Source: Gonatopus flavifemur
Lineage: Eukaryota; Arthropoda; Insecta; Hymenoptera; Dryinidae
Assembly: GCA_018340375.1 (NCBI GenBank)
Contig: JAFFJZ010000008.1
Location: forward strand, 558,001-622,000
DNA length: 64,000 nucleotides
Reading direction: 5' to 3'
The notes beneath the pieces are model-generated. The model ran no database searches. It had not been told where the DNA came from and was given only the letters and a program-made list of their open reading frames with translations. The position numbers were made by a program, and so were the translations under genes. This document shows positions 50,362 through 61,028 of this stretch, in pieces (the first letter of the stretch is position 1; each line of letters begins with the position of its first letter).

Positions 50362-51982
50362 GTGGTAAAAATATCGAATTTTGTACCAGAAAGTGATGAT
50401 TTGCGGGAATCATTAACCTTCCGGCAGACGCGGGACTTTTTTTTACGCCAGCGGGCGCGCTGGTGTACAAAGTACACAACGTAATGTTGATACAAATATG
50501 GCACGAATAGAACGTTCATGGTAGAATACTGATACACAGAGGATGTCTGGGTACATATGAAACTTCATTAACAATATTAAATATGCAGTAATAAAAAAAA
50601 CAGAGTATAAAGTTGTAAAATAACATACATCATGGGGAATAAAAGAATGTCAAAATGAAATGTTATTAATCAGGGAACATCGGATATGTGATATCATACA
50701 TCATTACCTGATGTTTTAATCAAGCATTTCTGACAAGTTATGGACGCTAAAGAATGTTTCTCACATATGAATCTATGGCACTGGATACATTTTTATGTAG
50801 TCCTTGTGTTGTCACAAAGCTTGCATCTGCCGCGCTTTCGATTCTCTTTCAGCTTTCCCATTTTTGACAGGAACATACTTTTTCAGGAATATTCGAATGT
50901 CATTGGGCAAAGAAATGATCAACAACGGAGGAATACATCTGACTCTCAGGCCGATTGTATTTTGTTTCAGATGAATTTTCAGTGAGGAAGTGATTTCCGT
51001 GTACTTTGTACACCAGCGCGCCCGCCGGAAGGTTAATTTTTTGTTTCCATTTGAAGAAAATTGCTGCAGAGTCGCATCGAATGCTTGTCGAGGTATATGG
51101 TGATCATGATCTATCAGAAGCAACATGCAAAAGATGGTTCCAACGGTTCAGAGATGATGATTTTGATGTGAGAAATGAAGAACGTGGAAGACCACCAAAA
51201 AAGTTTGACGACGCTGAATTGCGAGCAATATTGCATGAAGATGATACTTTGAGTCGAAAGCAAATGGCAGCAATGTTGCACAATAAACAATTTCTGATCG
51301 TTTGAAAGCTATGGGAAAGATCCAAAAGTGTGGAAAATGGGTGCCCCATGAATTGAATGGAAGACAGATGGAAAACCGAAAAAACACTTGTGACATTTCG
51401 ATTCAAAGACACGAAAGAAAATCAGTTTTGCATCGAATTGTTACTGGCGATGGAAAATGGACTTATTTTAAGAATCCTAAACGGAGAAAATCATGGGTTA
51501 ATTCGGGACAACCATCAACATCGACCGCAAAACCAGATCGATTCGGCAAAAAGGCAATGCTCTGTGTTTGGTCGGGCCAAAAAGGTATGGTGTATCATGA
51601 GTTTCTGAAACCTGGTGAAATTGTTAATACTAATCGCTACAGACAACACATGATCAATTTGAAGCATTCATCGATCGAAAAACGACGAGAATGGGCCAGG
51701 AGACATGGTAAAGCAATTTTATTACACGATAATGCACCCGCACACAAAGCGAAACCGGTTCAAGATACAATTAAAGCACTTGGCTGGGAGCTGCTACCCC
51801 ACCCGCCGTATTCACCAGACTTGGCCCCTTCGGACTACCATTTGTTTTTATCAATGAGACACGCATTGGCTGAGCAGCACTTCGATTCCTACGAAGAAGT
51901 CGAAAATTGGGTGTCTAATTGGTTTGCTTCAAAAGACGAACATTTCTATTGGCGTGGTATCCACAAATTGCCAGAAAGGTGA
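50362..51982 (+). pseudogene. Mariner transposase pseudogene 3
   Basis: Coding begins at about 50362 with GTG in place of the expected ATG, reads KISNFVPESDDLRESL to the TTAA target, and resumes after the piggyBac insertion as IFCFHLKKIAAESHRMLVE. The HTH block (KRWFQRFRDDDFDVRNEE) and RGRPPKKFDDAELRAI follow. Near 51275-51290 a frameshift and an in-frame TAA separate it from RLKAMGKIQKCGKWVPHELN, and from there the frame is open to the stop after LPER. The catalytic triad is complete: Asp in VTGDGKW (Gly replaces the usual Glu beside it), Asp in LHDNAPAH and Asp in PSDYH, with 34 residues between the last two (DD34D). Confidence 0.93.
50417..51032 (-). mobile_element. piggyBac-type non-autonomous element nested in mariner
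   Basis: A TTAA duplication flanks it (50413-50416 and 51033-51036). Both ends begin CCTTCCGGC, and both carry an internal repeat GGGCGCGCTGGTGTACAAAG. On the right the two motifs are adjacent, whereas on the left 27 bases separate them. Such asymmetric terminal/internal repeat spacing is characteristic of piggyBac. In the - strand, 50840-50740 encodes RKRGRCKLC, a TAA stop, then KCIQCHRFICEKH, the Cys-rich zinc-binding C-terminus of piggyBac transposases. The remaining transposase is deleted, making a 616-bp internal-deletion derivative. Confidence 0.9.
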
Positions 51983-52235
51983 TCAAAATGTGTAGAAAGC
52001 AATGGTCAATACTTTCAATAAATTTTGTTTACTTTCCCATTCGCAATTAGTGTTTCATTTTCACAAAAAAAAACGCTTATTTCATACCGGTGCACCTAGT
52101 ATGTTCCCGTTTATTGAGTGTTTTTACCTGCAGTTGATTAGATTTCAATACAAAAACTTCACAATATTCTCCAAAATGAATACAGACTCATATTCGACGA
52201 ATCTATTAAATTCGAAGGAAGACATAATGAGTTAC

Positions 52236-53497
52236 CTTAAGGGTTATCACTTCGTACAGCGGTTCATCTTTCGTACACATCGTTCTCGTTCCTTCTCGCG
52301 CCTTTTCCACGTCATAATGTGAACTGTACGTGGATTCATTCGTCGTATTTTTTGATTTGAAATCGAAGAAATCATGACTTCGCACTACATCATCACAGAG
52401 TCTTTCAGCACTTTTCGGTCTCTTTGGACGTTGATCGGCAATAGTTCCGCCGATCGTACTATTACAATAAAAAAACGGATCCGCGCTGAGATAATTCGAT
52501 CGCTTATTCGAAGAATCTAAAAACTTATTACTATTCACACTTCCATTCATATTTTGATGCTGACCGGAGGTACCAGTTTTCCCAATAGTATGAAATCTTC
52601 TATTAAATAATTCAAGGCTATCTGTTGGACCAAGCGTTCTGCTATCGACAAGGGATTCGTATTTTTTTGAATTTACTCTGTAAGTTATCCTATCCAAGGT
52701 AGCGGTATGCAAAGGTTTCTGATTTAGCCGTTGATTTAAAAAATGTCCACCATTCATTTTCCAATGACTTTCATTATCCATTACACTCAATGGTTGACGA
52801 GGTCCTAAACGATGGCTCCTTGGTTCCAACCTTAGTCTTCTTGTATCTAACGAGTCGAAATTTTCTACATCATCAGACTTATCTAAACAATCCGTTTCTT
52901 CATTCAATTCCATACATGATGGTATTTCTGATTTAGAAGGTTTGTATCCAGGTAATTGTGCTCCTGATGGCAGTTCTGGAAACATTGATGCTAATAGCGA
53001 AATTATGGAAGTTGAATGTGGATCGATTTGACGATCGCTTGGTACCAACAACTGAGTGGATTTAGCTCGAGGTAGAGGTAAGATTGGAGTAGAACCGAGG
53101 TCTGGATTAGGCGCAGAACAGGCTTGCTGGTGTCCCAAAGGAGGAAATAAACTATCATTGGACGGTGTGGTAGGTCTTGATCTACCCCCTCTTGGAACGA
53201 TGGTCGGTAGTGTTACATAACGAGACGATAAACCACGGTGACGTGGGAAAAGCTGGGTTGAAACAGATCTGGGCAAAGGTCGGTTTGAAGTTTTAGGTTG
53301 TAATGGAGCTATATCGGGGCCCAACTGATCCAAAGATTTGCTGTGTCTAGCAGGTAAGCTTGATGGAGTCAACGTTGAGCGACCTTGAATACATTCCATA
53401 TCTTGAGCTGCGCCCTCACTCCTTGGAGACCAAATTCCCATTGATCGAGATTCCAAAATGGCAGCAATCCCACAACTACAATCTTCCATGCTGGGAA
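52236..53497 (-). CDS. FAM135: FAM135 homologue, large variable exon (1,262 bp)
   Basis: The exon starts after TTCATTCCTAG; this acceptor, and not the TTCCCAG six bases on, restores the G|TT codon with the upstream exon. It ends in phase 0 at CTTAAG|GTAACT. The 420 residues are Ser/Pro/Arg-rich, with no stop and no globular domain I can name. The section includes LPARHSKSLDQLGPD, SISLLASMFPELPSG-like text and a PKRPKSAERL stretch near the end. This matches the poorly conserved, probably disordered middle of FAM135 proteins. It belongs to the gene by phase and position more than by sequence. Confidence 0.85.
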
Positions 53498-53582
53498 CTA
53501 GGAATGAATATTCATAAATTATCGGATGAAAATACGTTATTGTTCATATTTTTCAAACCAGTAAATGGAGTTATGGAATTAC

Positions 53583-53823
53583 CACTGTTTCGGTGTCTTT
53601 GTTGCATGTCAGCATATTGATCTTCAAAGATCAGAGGTAAAGAGTGAAGATCACCATCCAATTCTGGACAATGTACTGGCAATGGTGGTAAAGAAGCCAA
53701 GTAACGTGATCTCCGAGCGGCTTCACTCACAGCTTGATAAGATTGATAATTTGCATCGTAACAGCCAGCGGCAGATGTTCTTGGATTCTCGAGTACAAAA
53801 AACCCTTCGGCAAATCTTTTAAC
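53583..53823 (-). CDS. FAM135: FAM135 homologue, N-terminal domain exon
   Basis: Bounded by TTGTGTTCAG and a GTAATT donor. It encodes VKRFAEGFFVLENPR, a YDANYQSYQAVSEAARRSRYLASLPPLPVHC stretch (given by its parts) and LDGDLHSLPLIFEDQY. This is the best conserved part of the N-terminal half of FAM135, so the gene identity does not depend on the hydrolase domain alone. It starts in phase 0 and ends with one base of the next codon. Confidence 0.9.
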
Positions 53824-54542
53824 CTGAACACAAGAATAATTATCATATTCCAACAAAAAGGAGTGTAATGATCTCTACAAGTATCAAGGGTGTGCGAGAC
53901 ACATTTTTTATCTGGTCAGGATGGGTCGGGAAATGATTGTTGTGTCGGGAACTCGAGCCCTTCGGGTTTCCGATTCCAGTCGGGATACCCGAGCATGTCG
54001 GGTTCCCGATTCCAGTCGGGATGCCCGAGCACTTCGAGTGCCCAATTTCAATTCAAATACTCCAAATATTTCGAGTTTTCAATTTCAATTGAATTACTTT
54101 GAACATTCCGGGTTTTTAATTTCATCGGGTCACTCGGAATGTTTCGAGTTTTCAAATCAAATTGAATTGCTCAAAATTTAGAATTTTCATATTATCTACT
54201 GAAACCGCTCAGTTCCCTGACCTGATTGGACTATTTGAAAATTGTATGTATCAATCAATCCAGTTCAATTACAGATTTTCATCAGTTTTTTGTTCATTAT
54301 TTAGTATGATTAATATGTTCCACTAACTTCAACACAATGAGAATTAACCCTCCGCATACACATTGGGTGACCATCATTCATGAATCAATTCGGTGCTCTG
54401 TGTTTTTTGTGGTTCAAAAAGTGTGAGGCGTACTGATTACAAGTTCTAATAACTCTACAATCATAACCTAAGCCTTACAATAATCCGCACAAAATATATA
54501 TACCTAATTTGAGTATACTCAATATAATCAAATATATTTATT

Positions 54543-54612
54543 CAAATTATGACCACCATTCAAAAATGAATAACCAATTCCTTCATTATCCTAGTAGTGG
54601 TCATAATTTGAT
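54543..54612. repeat. 70-bp palindrome
   Basis: CAAATTATGACCACCATTCA at the left pairs with GTAGTGGTCATAATTTG at the right, with a loop of about 30 bases. Confidence 0.7.
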
Positions 54613-54614
54613 TA

Positions 54615-55030
54615 TACCACATGAAAGTGTGGTGAAAATTCCATAACGATCAGGTGATAGGAACGGACGATATCCGCATGATAGCGGCATTTAGGAGAAT
54701 TCCAAATTTTGTTTCGAAGCTTAGTGTTTATCATTTGTTTCCTCGCGTTCAATTTGCTTGAAATTTATACCAAATGACTAACACTTCGTGAATTGAATAT
54801 GTTCAAAATCCCATGTCATTCGGATGATACAGATATAGGAAAGGCATGCTTCCAAAATATTGTACAATGAAGTGGATTGTGAAAAAAATTTTCGACAGTT
54901 CCAACCCATTGAGATCAAACTCATATGGAAACACTATCGGATTATAATCAGAACGTTTCATAAGTTTGATTGCAATTGGATAATAGGAAGAGAAGATATG
55001 CGCGGTCGCAGGATCACGATTCTCGATGAG
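54615..55030. repeat. Dispersed repeat family, copy at 54.6 kb
   Basis: Same-orientation partner of blocks at 24.05-24.63 kb; the pieces around ATATCCGCATGATAGCGGCATT and CACTATCGGATTATAATC are in the same order. The copies diverge by roughly a quarter of positions by eye. It contains no intact frame. Confidence 0.6.
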
Positions 55031-55034
55031 ATTT

Positions 55035-55188
55035 GAAGGGCCACGGGGAAAAACGATCATAGTCCATTTTTTTCACAAACTCAGTTTTTTATGAAAACCG
55101 GTAGCTACCGGTATAAGCTACCGGTTTTCATAAAAAAGTGAGTTTGTGAAAAAAATGAACTATGATCGTTTTTCCCCGTGGCCCTTCA
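55035..55188. repeat. 154-bp near-perfect hairpin
   Basis: GAAGGGCCACGGGGAAAAACG at the start is mirrored exactly at the end, and the pairing continues to the centre (ACCGGTAGCTACCGGTATAAGCTACCGGT), with only a few mismatches in about 75 bp of stem. It ends the copy of the dispersed repeat above. It could be a MITE or an inverted duplication. Confidence 0.85.
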
Positions 55189-55853
55189 TTTGTCCTCATC
55201 TCTCCTGTTCTCCTGTGAGAATCACTATCAACATCACACATGACCGTGATGAAAATTCAAGAATTCATTCAGCATTTCAAAACAAAACTTGGCTCTCATA
55301 CTCTCGAAATACACTTTTATAAACTCAAATTGTGATCTTTAATGAACAATTTTTATGAAATTGAATCCTTCAATTTGAGCGAGGGAAACACAACTCTTCA
55401 ACGTATCTTGTTGATGATCGTGTGTGAGTTGCTGACACAATATTCCCAGCAGTTGAGAATACTTTGCCACTTACAGATTCCGCGTAACTTCCCACCAGTA
55501 TTTTCATATTTCTATGTTCTCAACACGGATATACATATGGAAACGAAATGGGATATTTATATTCGATAGAGTTGAATATTATGTTTGAAACTAAAGAATG
55601 TCGACTGATTCAATATACTCGAATATTGAATTATTAAAATCATATTGTATACCCAGAAATCACTGGAAAATCTGAATCTATTCGAGTACTCCAATCATTT
55701 CGGGGACCGCATCAAATCAAGTACCCGGAAAATATCAGAAACCCAAATCAAATGAGGTTCTTGAAATTTCGGGAAATTCAGAAAATCTTGACTCATCCCG
55801 ATTCCCTGAAACGGAAACCCGGATTATTCGGGTCTCACACACCCCTCATGAAT

Positions 55854-56345
55854 ATTCTAATACGACTAACACTGAGGCGGGATAATTCGAGTGGTTAAAA
55901 ATCGAAACTATATCAACATAGAAACATCAGTTGGTTCCTATTGATTCTATTCATCCTCAATTATCATTTCCTGTCAACTCGAAGTCCTCATAACAGGATC
56001 CAGTCGGAAATTGCTTATTTGAATTGTATTGAATGATGATTTATATCTCACTTGGTGGATACATAGATTCCCTTGAATTATCAAATACGCTAGTGAGAAA
56101 TGAGCAGTGGAAAAGCATACTGGAAGTGTGTAATGTAACGCAAAAGGGAAGTAAAATAAATGTGAGACGAAAACAAATAGAACGTATTAGTGACATGTAA
56201 GACATACTCTACCCTGAAGGAAATATAGTGTCCAATAATGTTTGGACAGCGTACAAAGAGTGGGAAATGAGATGAAATTAGACTAATGTCTTGTTCTGTA
56301 CACGCTATTCACAAATTGAATTCTCGCCAGGGTAGTATACTAGCA
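55854..56345. other. Intronic DNA, nothing recognised
   Basis: AT-rich FAM135 intron sequence with no coding or repeat signature. Confidence 0.4.
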
Positions 56346-56346
56346 A

Positions 56347-56562
56347 CCCAGATAGCAATTCAACCTTGCTGCAATGTTGTCAGGCACGCTTGTAACAAGG
56401 TTGAGGAAAGGTTACTAGTTGACACAGGATAAGGGTATAAGTTTACAAAACCCTTGCAATGAAGTTGTAGTAACCTTACCTTAAAAAGGTTGTCAATAAC
56501 ACGCTAAAAGCAATCGAATGACAATCCTAACAAGCTTATGACAAGCTTCTATGTTATCTGGG
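56347..56562. repeat. MITE with CCCAGATA ends, 216 bp
   Basis: CCCAGATAGCAATT at the left is mirrored by CTATGTTATCTGGG at the right. The interior carries AACCTTG/CAAGGTT and CTTGTAACAAG-like words that pair loosely. The ends resemble those of the small CCCAAGTAGCA palindrome at 30.0 kb, so both may belong to one family. Confidence 0.6.
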
Positions 56563-59095
56563 GACAACCAGTGGCGTGATGAGAACATTTCTATCCTCGA
56601 TCAGCTCGCGTTGAGAAACGGATAAGAGGCGGGATATGCCCGCCTTTGATCCTTTGTTTCGCGTCAGTTGGAGGAAGATAGAGAAGGCTTCACCCGTCAC
56701 GCAGGACAACCAATCAGCAAGTGTGAGCGGGATAGCGGTTGATTAGATGATCTGCTTATCGAGAGAACGTATAAATATGAATTCCTCCTCAAGGCTAACA
56801 GACTCATCCGTTAGTACTTTTTCGAACACGTGAGAAGCGCAGCCTTCGAAATGAGCACATTGAGGCTACCAAAGTTATTTCCCGGTCTCTCCTTCATGTG
56901 CGTCCTTTTCGTTTGTCTCGACTTTTGACAACCATACAAAAGTATTTTGAAAGAAAGTTGAAACAAAACATATCAAAATCCCTTCCCAAAAAACATTTAA
57001 TAAGAATAGAACAAATCTCGGTAGCCCAAAGCCGAACAGTTGAAGACTGGAGGCCCACGGTGAATTTAATACTCCTATATTGAGTCCAGATGTAAAACAA
57101 GCCATAGTGATGAAGTAGGGTACGATCTCCTTGGTCGTTGATACTATTCCCCTAGCGCTTTTCGCTTGGGAATGACGAAACATTTACGGGCAGAAAATGT
57201 TTCTACATGTTCCATCAGTGAGTGGGCCTCCTAGGAAGAAGGGATGAAAAAACAACGGACTAAATGTCCCACTTTTCTGGATCAACCATGGACTGAGTGG
57301 TATAGATACTCCGTGGAATACCTCCACCAAACGGAGGAAGCAGCGTTCCCCAGGTGTTTCCATCGTTCCAGTGCAAAAAATGATGCCGGACGCACATCAC
57401 ATACGCTTGGTGGAAGACATATGTGGTAGTGCTGCAAACGGGACTCAGAGACATCATTGCCTATAAATATCGTAAAACTGATGCTCCGAGACTTTCTCAG
57501 CTCTCGAGTGATGGACTACTGATTGCAGGAGGTCATCTACCTCAAAAGGGTTCATGCCAGTAGAGATTGATTGGCGGATGAAATTCACTCAGGCTTGACA
57601 GTGAATCTGCGAGCGAAGACAAAGGACCCAGTCTGAAGTAATGCAATGTGTAATTCCGGACTGGGTTACGCATAGACGGTATGTCGTTGTTCCAACGAAT
57701 TCCACACGGGCGAACAATTCAGCTCTTTTCCACTTTATGGAACAAAATGAATGAATGAAGGAAAAAGGATGCGAACATTTTTAGGATTAGTTCACGAGAG
57801 ATCAAATCGAGAATATGCAAATTTTATGTTGTCACGGTGAGAATTTTGAGATTCCCACTAGAACGTTTAGGAGAATTGAATTCAAAGTCATGTACTCCTC
57901 ACCCTCAATTGATGATGAACTCTTGCGAGATGTTGATGAACTGCCTCTCTGCCTGAGAATGCTTCCAAGAAATGTTGCCAAAGAACAATGTTTTGTGCGC
58001 ACAGTTGAGCTATATCAGCTTCTTCCGTGTCTATCATCTGTGAATCAAAATAAGAGTTTTATTTTCACACGTGGAAAAGATGTTCAAAAATGTATATAAT
58101 TGTACACAAGTTGTATACAATTGTATACAAATTGTGTATCATTGTATAAAGTTTTGCACATTCTTTCCACATGGGTTTATATTTTGAAAATTGTATTTTC
58201 TAGTATTTCATTTGTTTTATTCTAGTACTTTCAGTAGTATTAGAAATATTGTTATAGCATCCTGAGGTACGTAAAATTGACATCTCGAAAAATCACAAAA
58301 GCTTTATGATTCAAAAACGTCCAATGTATATCTCTATCATCCCATCTGGAATATTTTTATCATTTGAATTCATCAAGATATTTCATAAAGCACATTTTTC
58401 ATGCACAACTTCAGATACTCAAGTCTAACATATATCTCAGCTCCTTATTCTGTATCTCAGATTGCAGGATATTGCACTATATGAAATTCTATGAGAAGAT
58501 ATAGGTCTCAATTAATTTTGCGTGGGAACTTTGTTTTCTTAGATAATGAACTCAGGTATCTTGAGCTTCACCCATACAGCACGAACGTCTCCAGAATATG
58601 TTTTTCAGTCCTTGAATTTTTCCTTCCCCTGGATGGTTATACTATTTAACAGCAATATGTGATAGGTCGATTCCGTCAGAATTCGAAGTTCGCTAAGAAC
58701 CCTGCGTTATACTGCAAAATATTCAGAGCATATTTTTCTATCCGGAATTATAAAAATTTTGATCAGAAACATAGATGTCTCTGATTGTTTACAGTGCCCC
58801 ATAGTTCGGAGTGCTTCATTTTCCTCTGTTAATTCTGTGTCAACTCTGACGTGAGTTTCTCTCAGATTGCCAATTTATCAGGCAAAACATTATGTACAAA
58901 TTAAAATCTCCAACTTTTTATTCATCAAGTTGAATTCAGATGAATTTCACAATATACTGAATATTCTCATAAGCATATCCACATTGACAGGGATTTCGCA
59001 ATTCATTTGTAAATAGTACTTCATAAATTTCTCAAGTACCGAAAGTATTCCTTAGGAACTCATTCTAACATTTCATGCTGTGGATGACATTTTAC
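56563..59095. other. 2.5 kb of intronic DNA, nothing firmly recognised
   Basis: On the - strand 57150-57030 an open stretch (VPYFITMACFTSGLNIGVLN) faintly recalls the first membrane segment of a sugar transporter, but it is isolated and not supported. Around 58090-58150 there are short TGTATACAATTGTATACA palindromes. A missing FAM135 exon could be hidden in this stretch. Confidence 0.3.
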
Positions 59096-59290
59096 CTTGG
59101 TAATTTCTTTGTGCGTATTACGGGCGAGTTCGAGGGCTCGTTGTTGCCAGGATGGCAGAAGTCTTGCTAAATCAGTAAGATCATTGAGTAAAGACTCTCT
59201 TGCTGCTAGAAGTAACCTTGTGACCTCTTGCTGAACCAATTTCGCGTGTTGTATTCTTGTTGCTGACCCAACGCACCTTGTTGTCGTTTC
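59096..59290 (-). CDS. FAM135: FAM135 homologue, most upstream exon found
   Basis: A 195-bp, 65-codon, phase 0/0 exon between TATTACAG and a GTAAAA donor. It encodes TRIQHAKLVQQEVTRLLLAARE, then LLNDLTDLARLLPSWQQRAL and NTHKEITK: a strongly helical segment with no stop. In FAM135 proteins a helical region of this type precedes the VKRFAE block. The assignment is by similarity of the LPSWQQ-type helix, by phase compatibility and by collinearity, so it is less certain than the downstream exons. Exons upstream of it must lie beyond the recognised sequence. Confidence 0.7.
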
Positions 59291-61028
59291 CTGTAATATT
59301 CACTGCATTTAAGAATGAAGTACGGAAATGTGAATGACATCTCTGCATGGTAGAAAGCAGAACCTGAATTCAGCTAGAATGTGAGCTGAATTCAAGACGC
59401 AGCCAAAAGAAGACTCGCAAGACTCAAAGTCAGCCACTAGAAAACCTTTTTGAACTGACACAAGAATACAACTTACATCAATCACTATTGAATTGAAATT
59501 AAGACTAGATTTGAACTGGAATTCAAAGCAAATTGATTCTGATAAATGTGTTCGTCCATTCTTGTTTGTTTGATTTCACTCAACATGGTGTTACCTATCG
59601 ATGATGAGGAATATATTTGTGTTCATTCAACGGATGCAAAAAACAAAATATCCTCCCTCTTGAATTATTCGATTTTACTCACGACTATGCGATTGTATTA
59701 GGATCATAGTTGGTCAAGACTGAAAACCTACAACACTCTTTGGAGCATTTAAATCTACGTCCTTGTAGGATTATTCTGTTCTTGTCCTTTGTATTTAACC
59801 ACGTCGCCATGCTGCAGTTGCGATCGAGTAGGATGATAAATCATTCTATGATGGGATAATTTTATAATAAGTGTAATGTGAAGTCGAAGGAGAATTTTGG
59901 AAACATTTTAGGGGAAACTAAAAATCAGTATAAATGTGAATGTCCTCGGAAGTTTGAATTAATATGAATATGCGTTGTGATGTTCAAGTGGAAATGCCAA
60001 AATTGAAGAATACATGAACGATGTGCGTACGTAAACAAAGTCAAGTAACAAACTTTAATGAAGTTGATACTTCAAAGTTTTTACCGAATTTTTTACGCAT
60101 ACTGAGTGACAAATAAAAAACATTGAATGATTGCATTCAATTCAAACTGTGATCAATTACATATACACATGTATGCAGGTATAAACCATTGTGATACTGA
60201 GAATTAAAAAATTTCAACCTCATTTTCGACTGAATTATCGATCGAACTCTACATAGCTGACTGTAAGATATGACGTGCTAAAAATCAGCATATTACTTGG
60301 TTTAATTCGATTGAAGCTAATCATAACTCGTTTTCATTTCTCATTACGGCTGAAATCATGATGTTACTGATTTTAGGTATCATCTGAAAATCAGTCGATC
60401 ATGAGATTGAGGTTCACTTTTTACTGTGCGGTGATAACTGTCCATTGAATCTCATCAACTCCTTAACAAAATACATTCGCAATAATCAGTGGTTTGTCAC
60501 TCCTTCTTCCCTTTGTGACAAGCTGTAACTATTTGAATAAACGTACGTTTCCAATCCAAACTCCCCTTCCCCCTTTTGAATGGTATAATGAATATTTTAT
60601 TTGATTCCATCATGTCGATAGTATATTGCTGGTCTGAATTTATACTTAATCTGTTCACTTGGAGTCCACAGTATACTTTACGAAGCTGAAAAATAACTTT
60701 TTTCTCATAACTGTGATCATCACTGTCAACTGTAACTGTATCATTTGCAATCTCGTTATACCAGCATAATTAACAACAGTTCTATGGTATCAGCCAATCC
60801 CGTAGGGCAGAATATGTTTTCCCTGCTTGTAAACGTGATAGATAGTTGGCGTGGTCTCACGATTCCAAAAAGCTTCATTCAGTGACAGGTTCATCATTAT
60901 CGGCGCAGCCAGTGAAGTCTGGTCGAGAGCCTGTTGTTCAGTCTTGATATATTCTTCTTCTCTTATATTTTTCTTAATTGTCAACTTCTCTCTTTTCTCA
61001 TTCGGATTGGGATCTCCCTCATTCTAAT
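59291..61028. other. No recognisable gene
   Basis: AT-rich DNA upstream of the most 5' FAM135 exon found, presumably intronic. Scanning it gave no further exon I can defend. Confidence 0.35.

Larger units (their letters stand above)
50198..52099 (+). mobile_element. Mariner element 3, full length, disrupted by a piggyBac derivative
   Basis: Terminal inverted repeats of about 28 bp begin CCAGGTGTACTGGTATGAAG on the left and CTAGGTGCACCGGTATGAAA (inverted) on the right, flanked by TA on both sides (50196-50197, 52100-52101). The CCAGGTGTAC start is the same as in Mos1. Without the 620-bp nested insertion the element is 1,282 bp, the normal mariner length. It lies in the FAM135 intron in opposite orientation to the gene. 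Confidence 0.92.
53887..55853. mobile_element. Possible 1.97-kb inverted-repeat element in FAM135 intron
   Basis: AGGGTGTGCGAGAC at 53888 is matched, inverted, by GTCTCACACACCCCTCAT at 55836-55853. The adjoining arms are both rich in CGGGA/TCCCG, CCCGAATA-like and TCAAATC words. The left arm (53940-54180) holds 36-bp tandem units (CGGGTTCCCGATTCCAGTCG at 53963 and 53999). The interior contains the dispersed repeat and palindrome listed separately. Confidence 0.45.

Noticed and set aside
56875..57183. - strand frame faintly like a sugar transporter membrane segment
   Set aside because: Only one short block is reminiscent, there is no second segment or splice context, and the hydrophobic composition can explain it.
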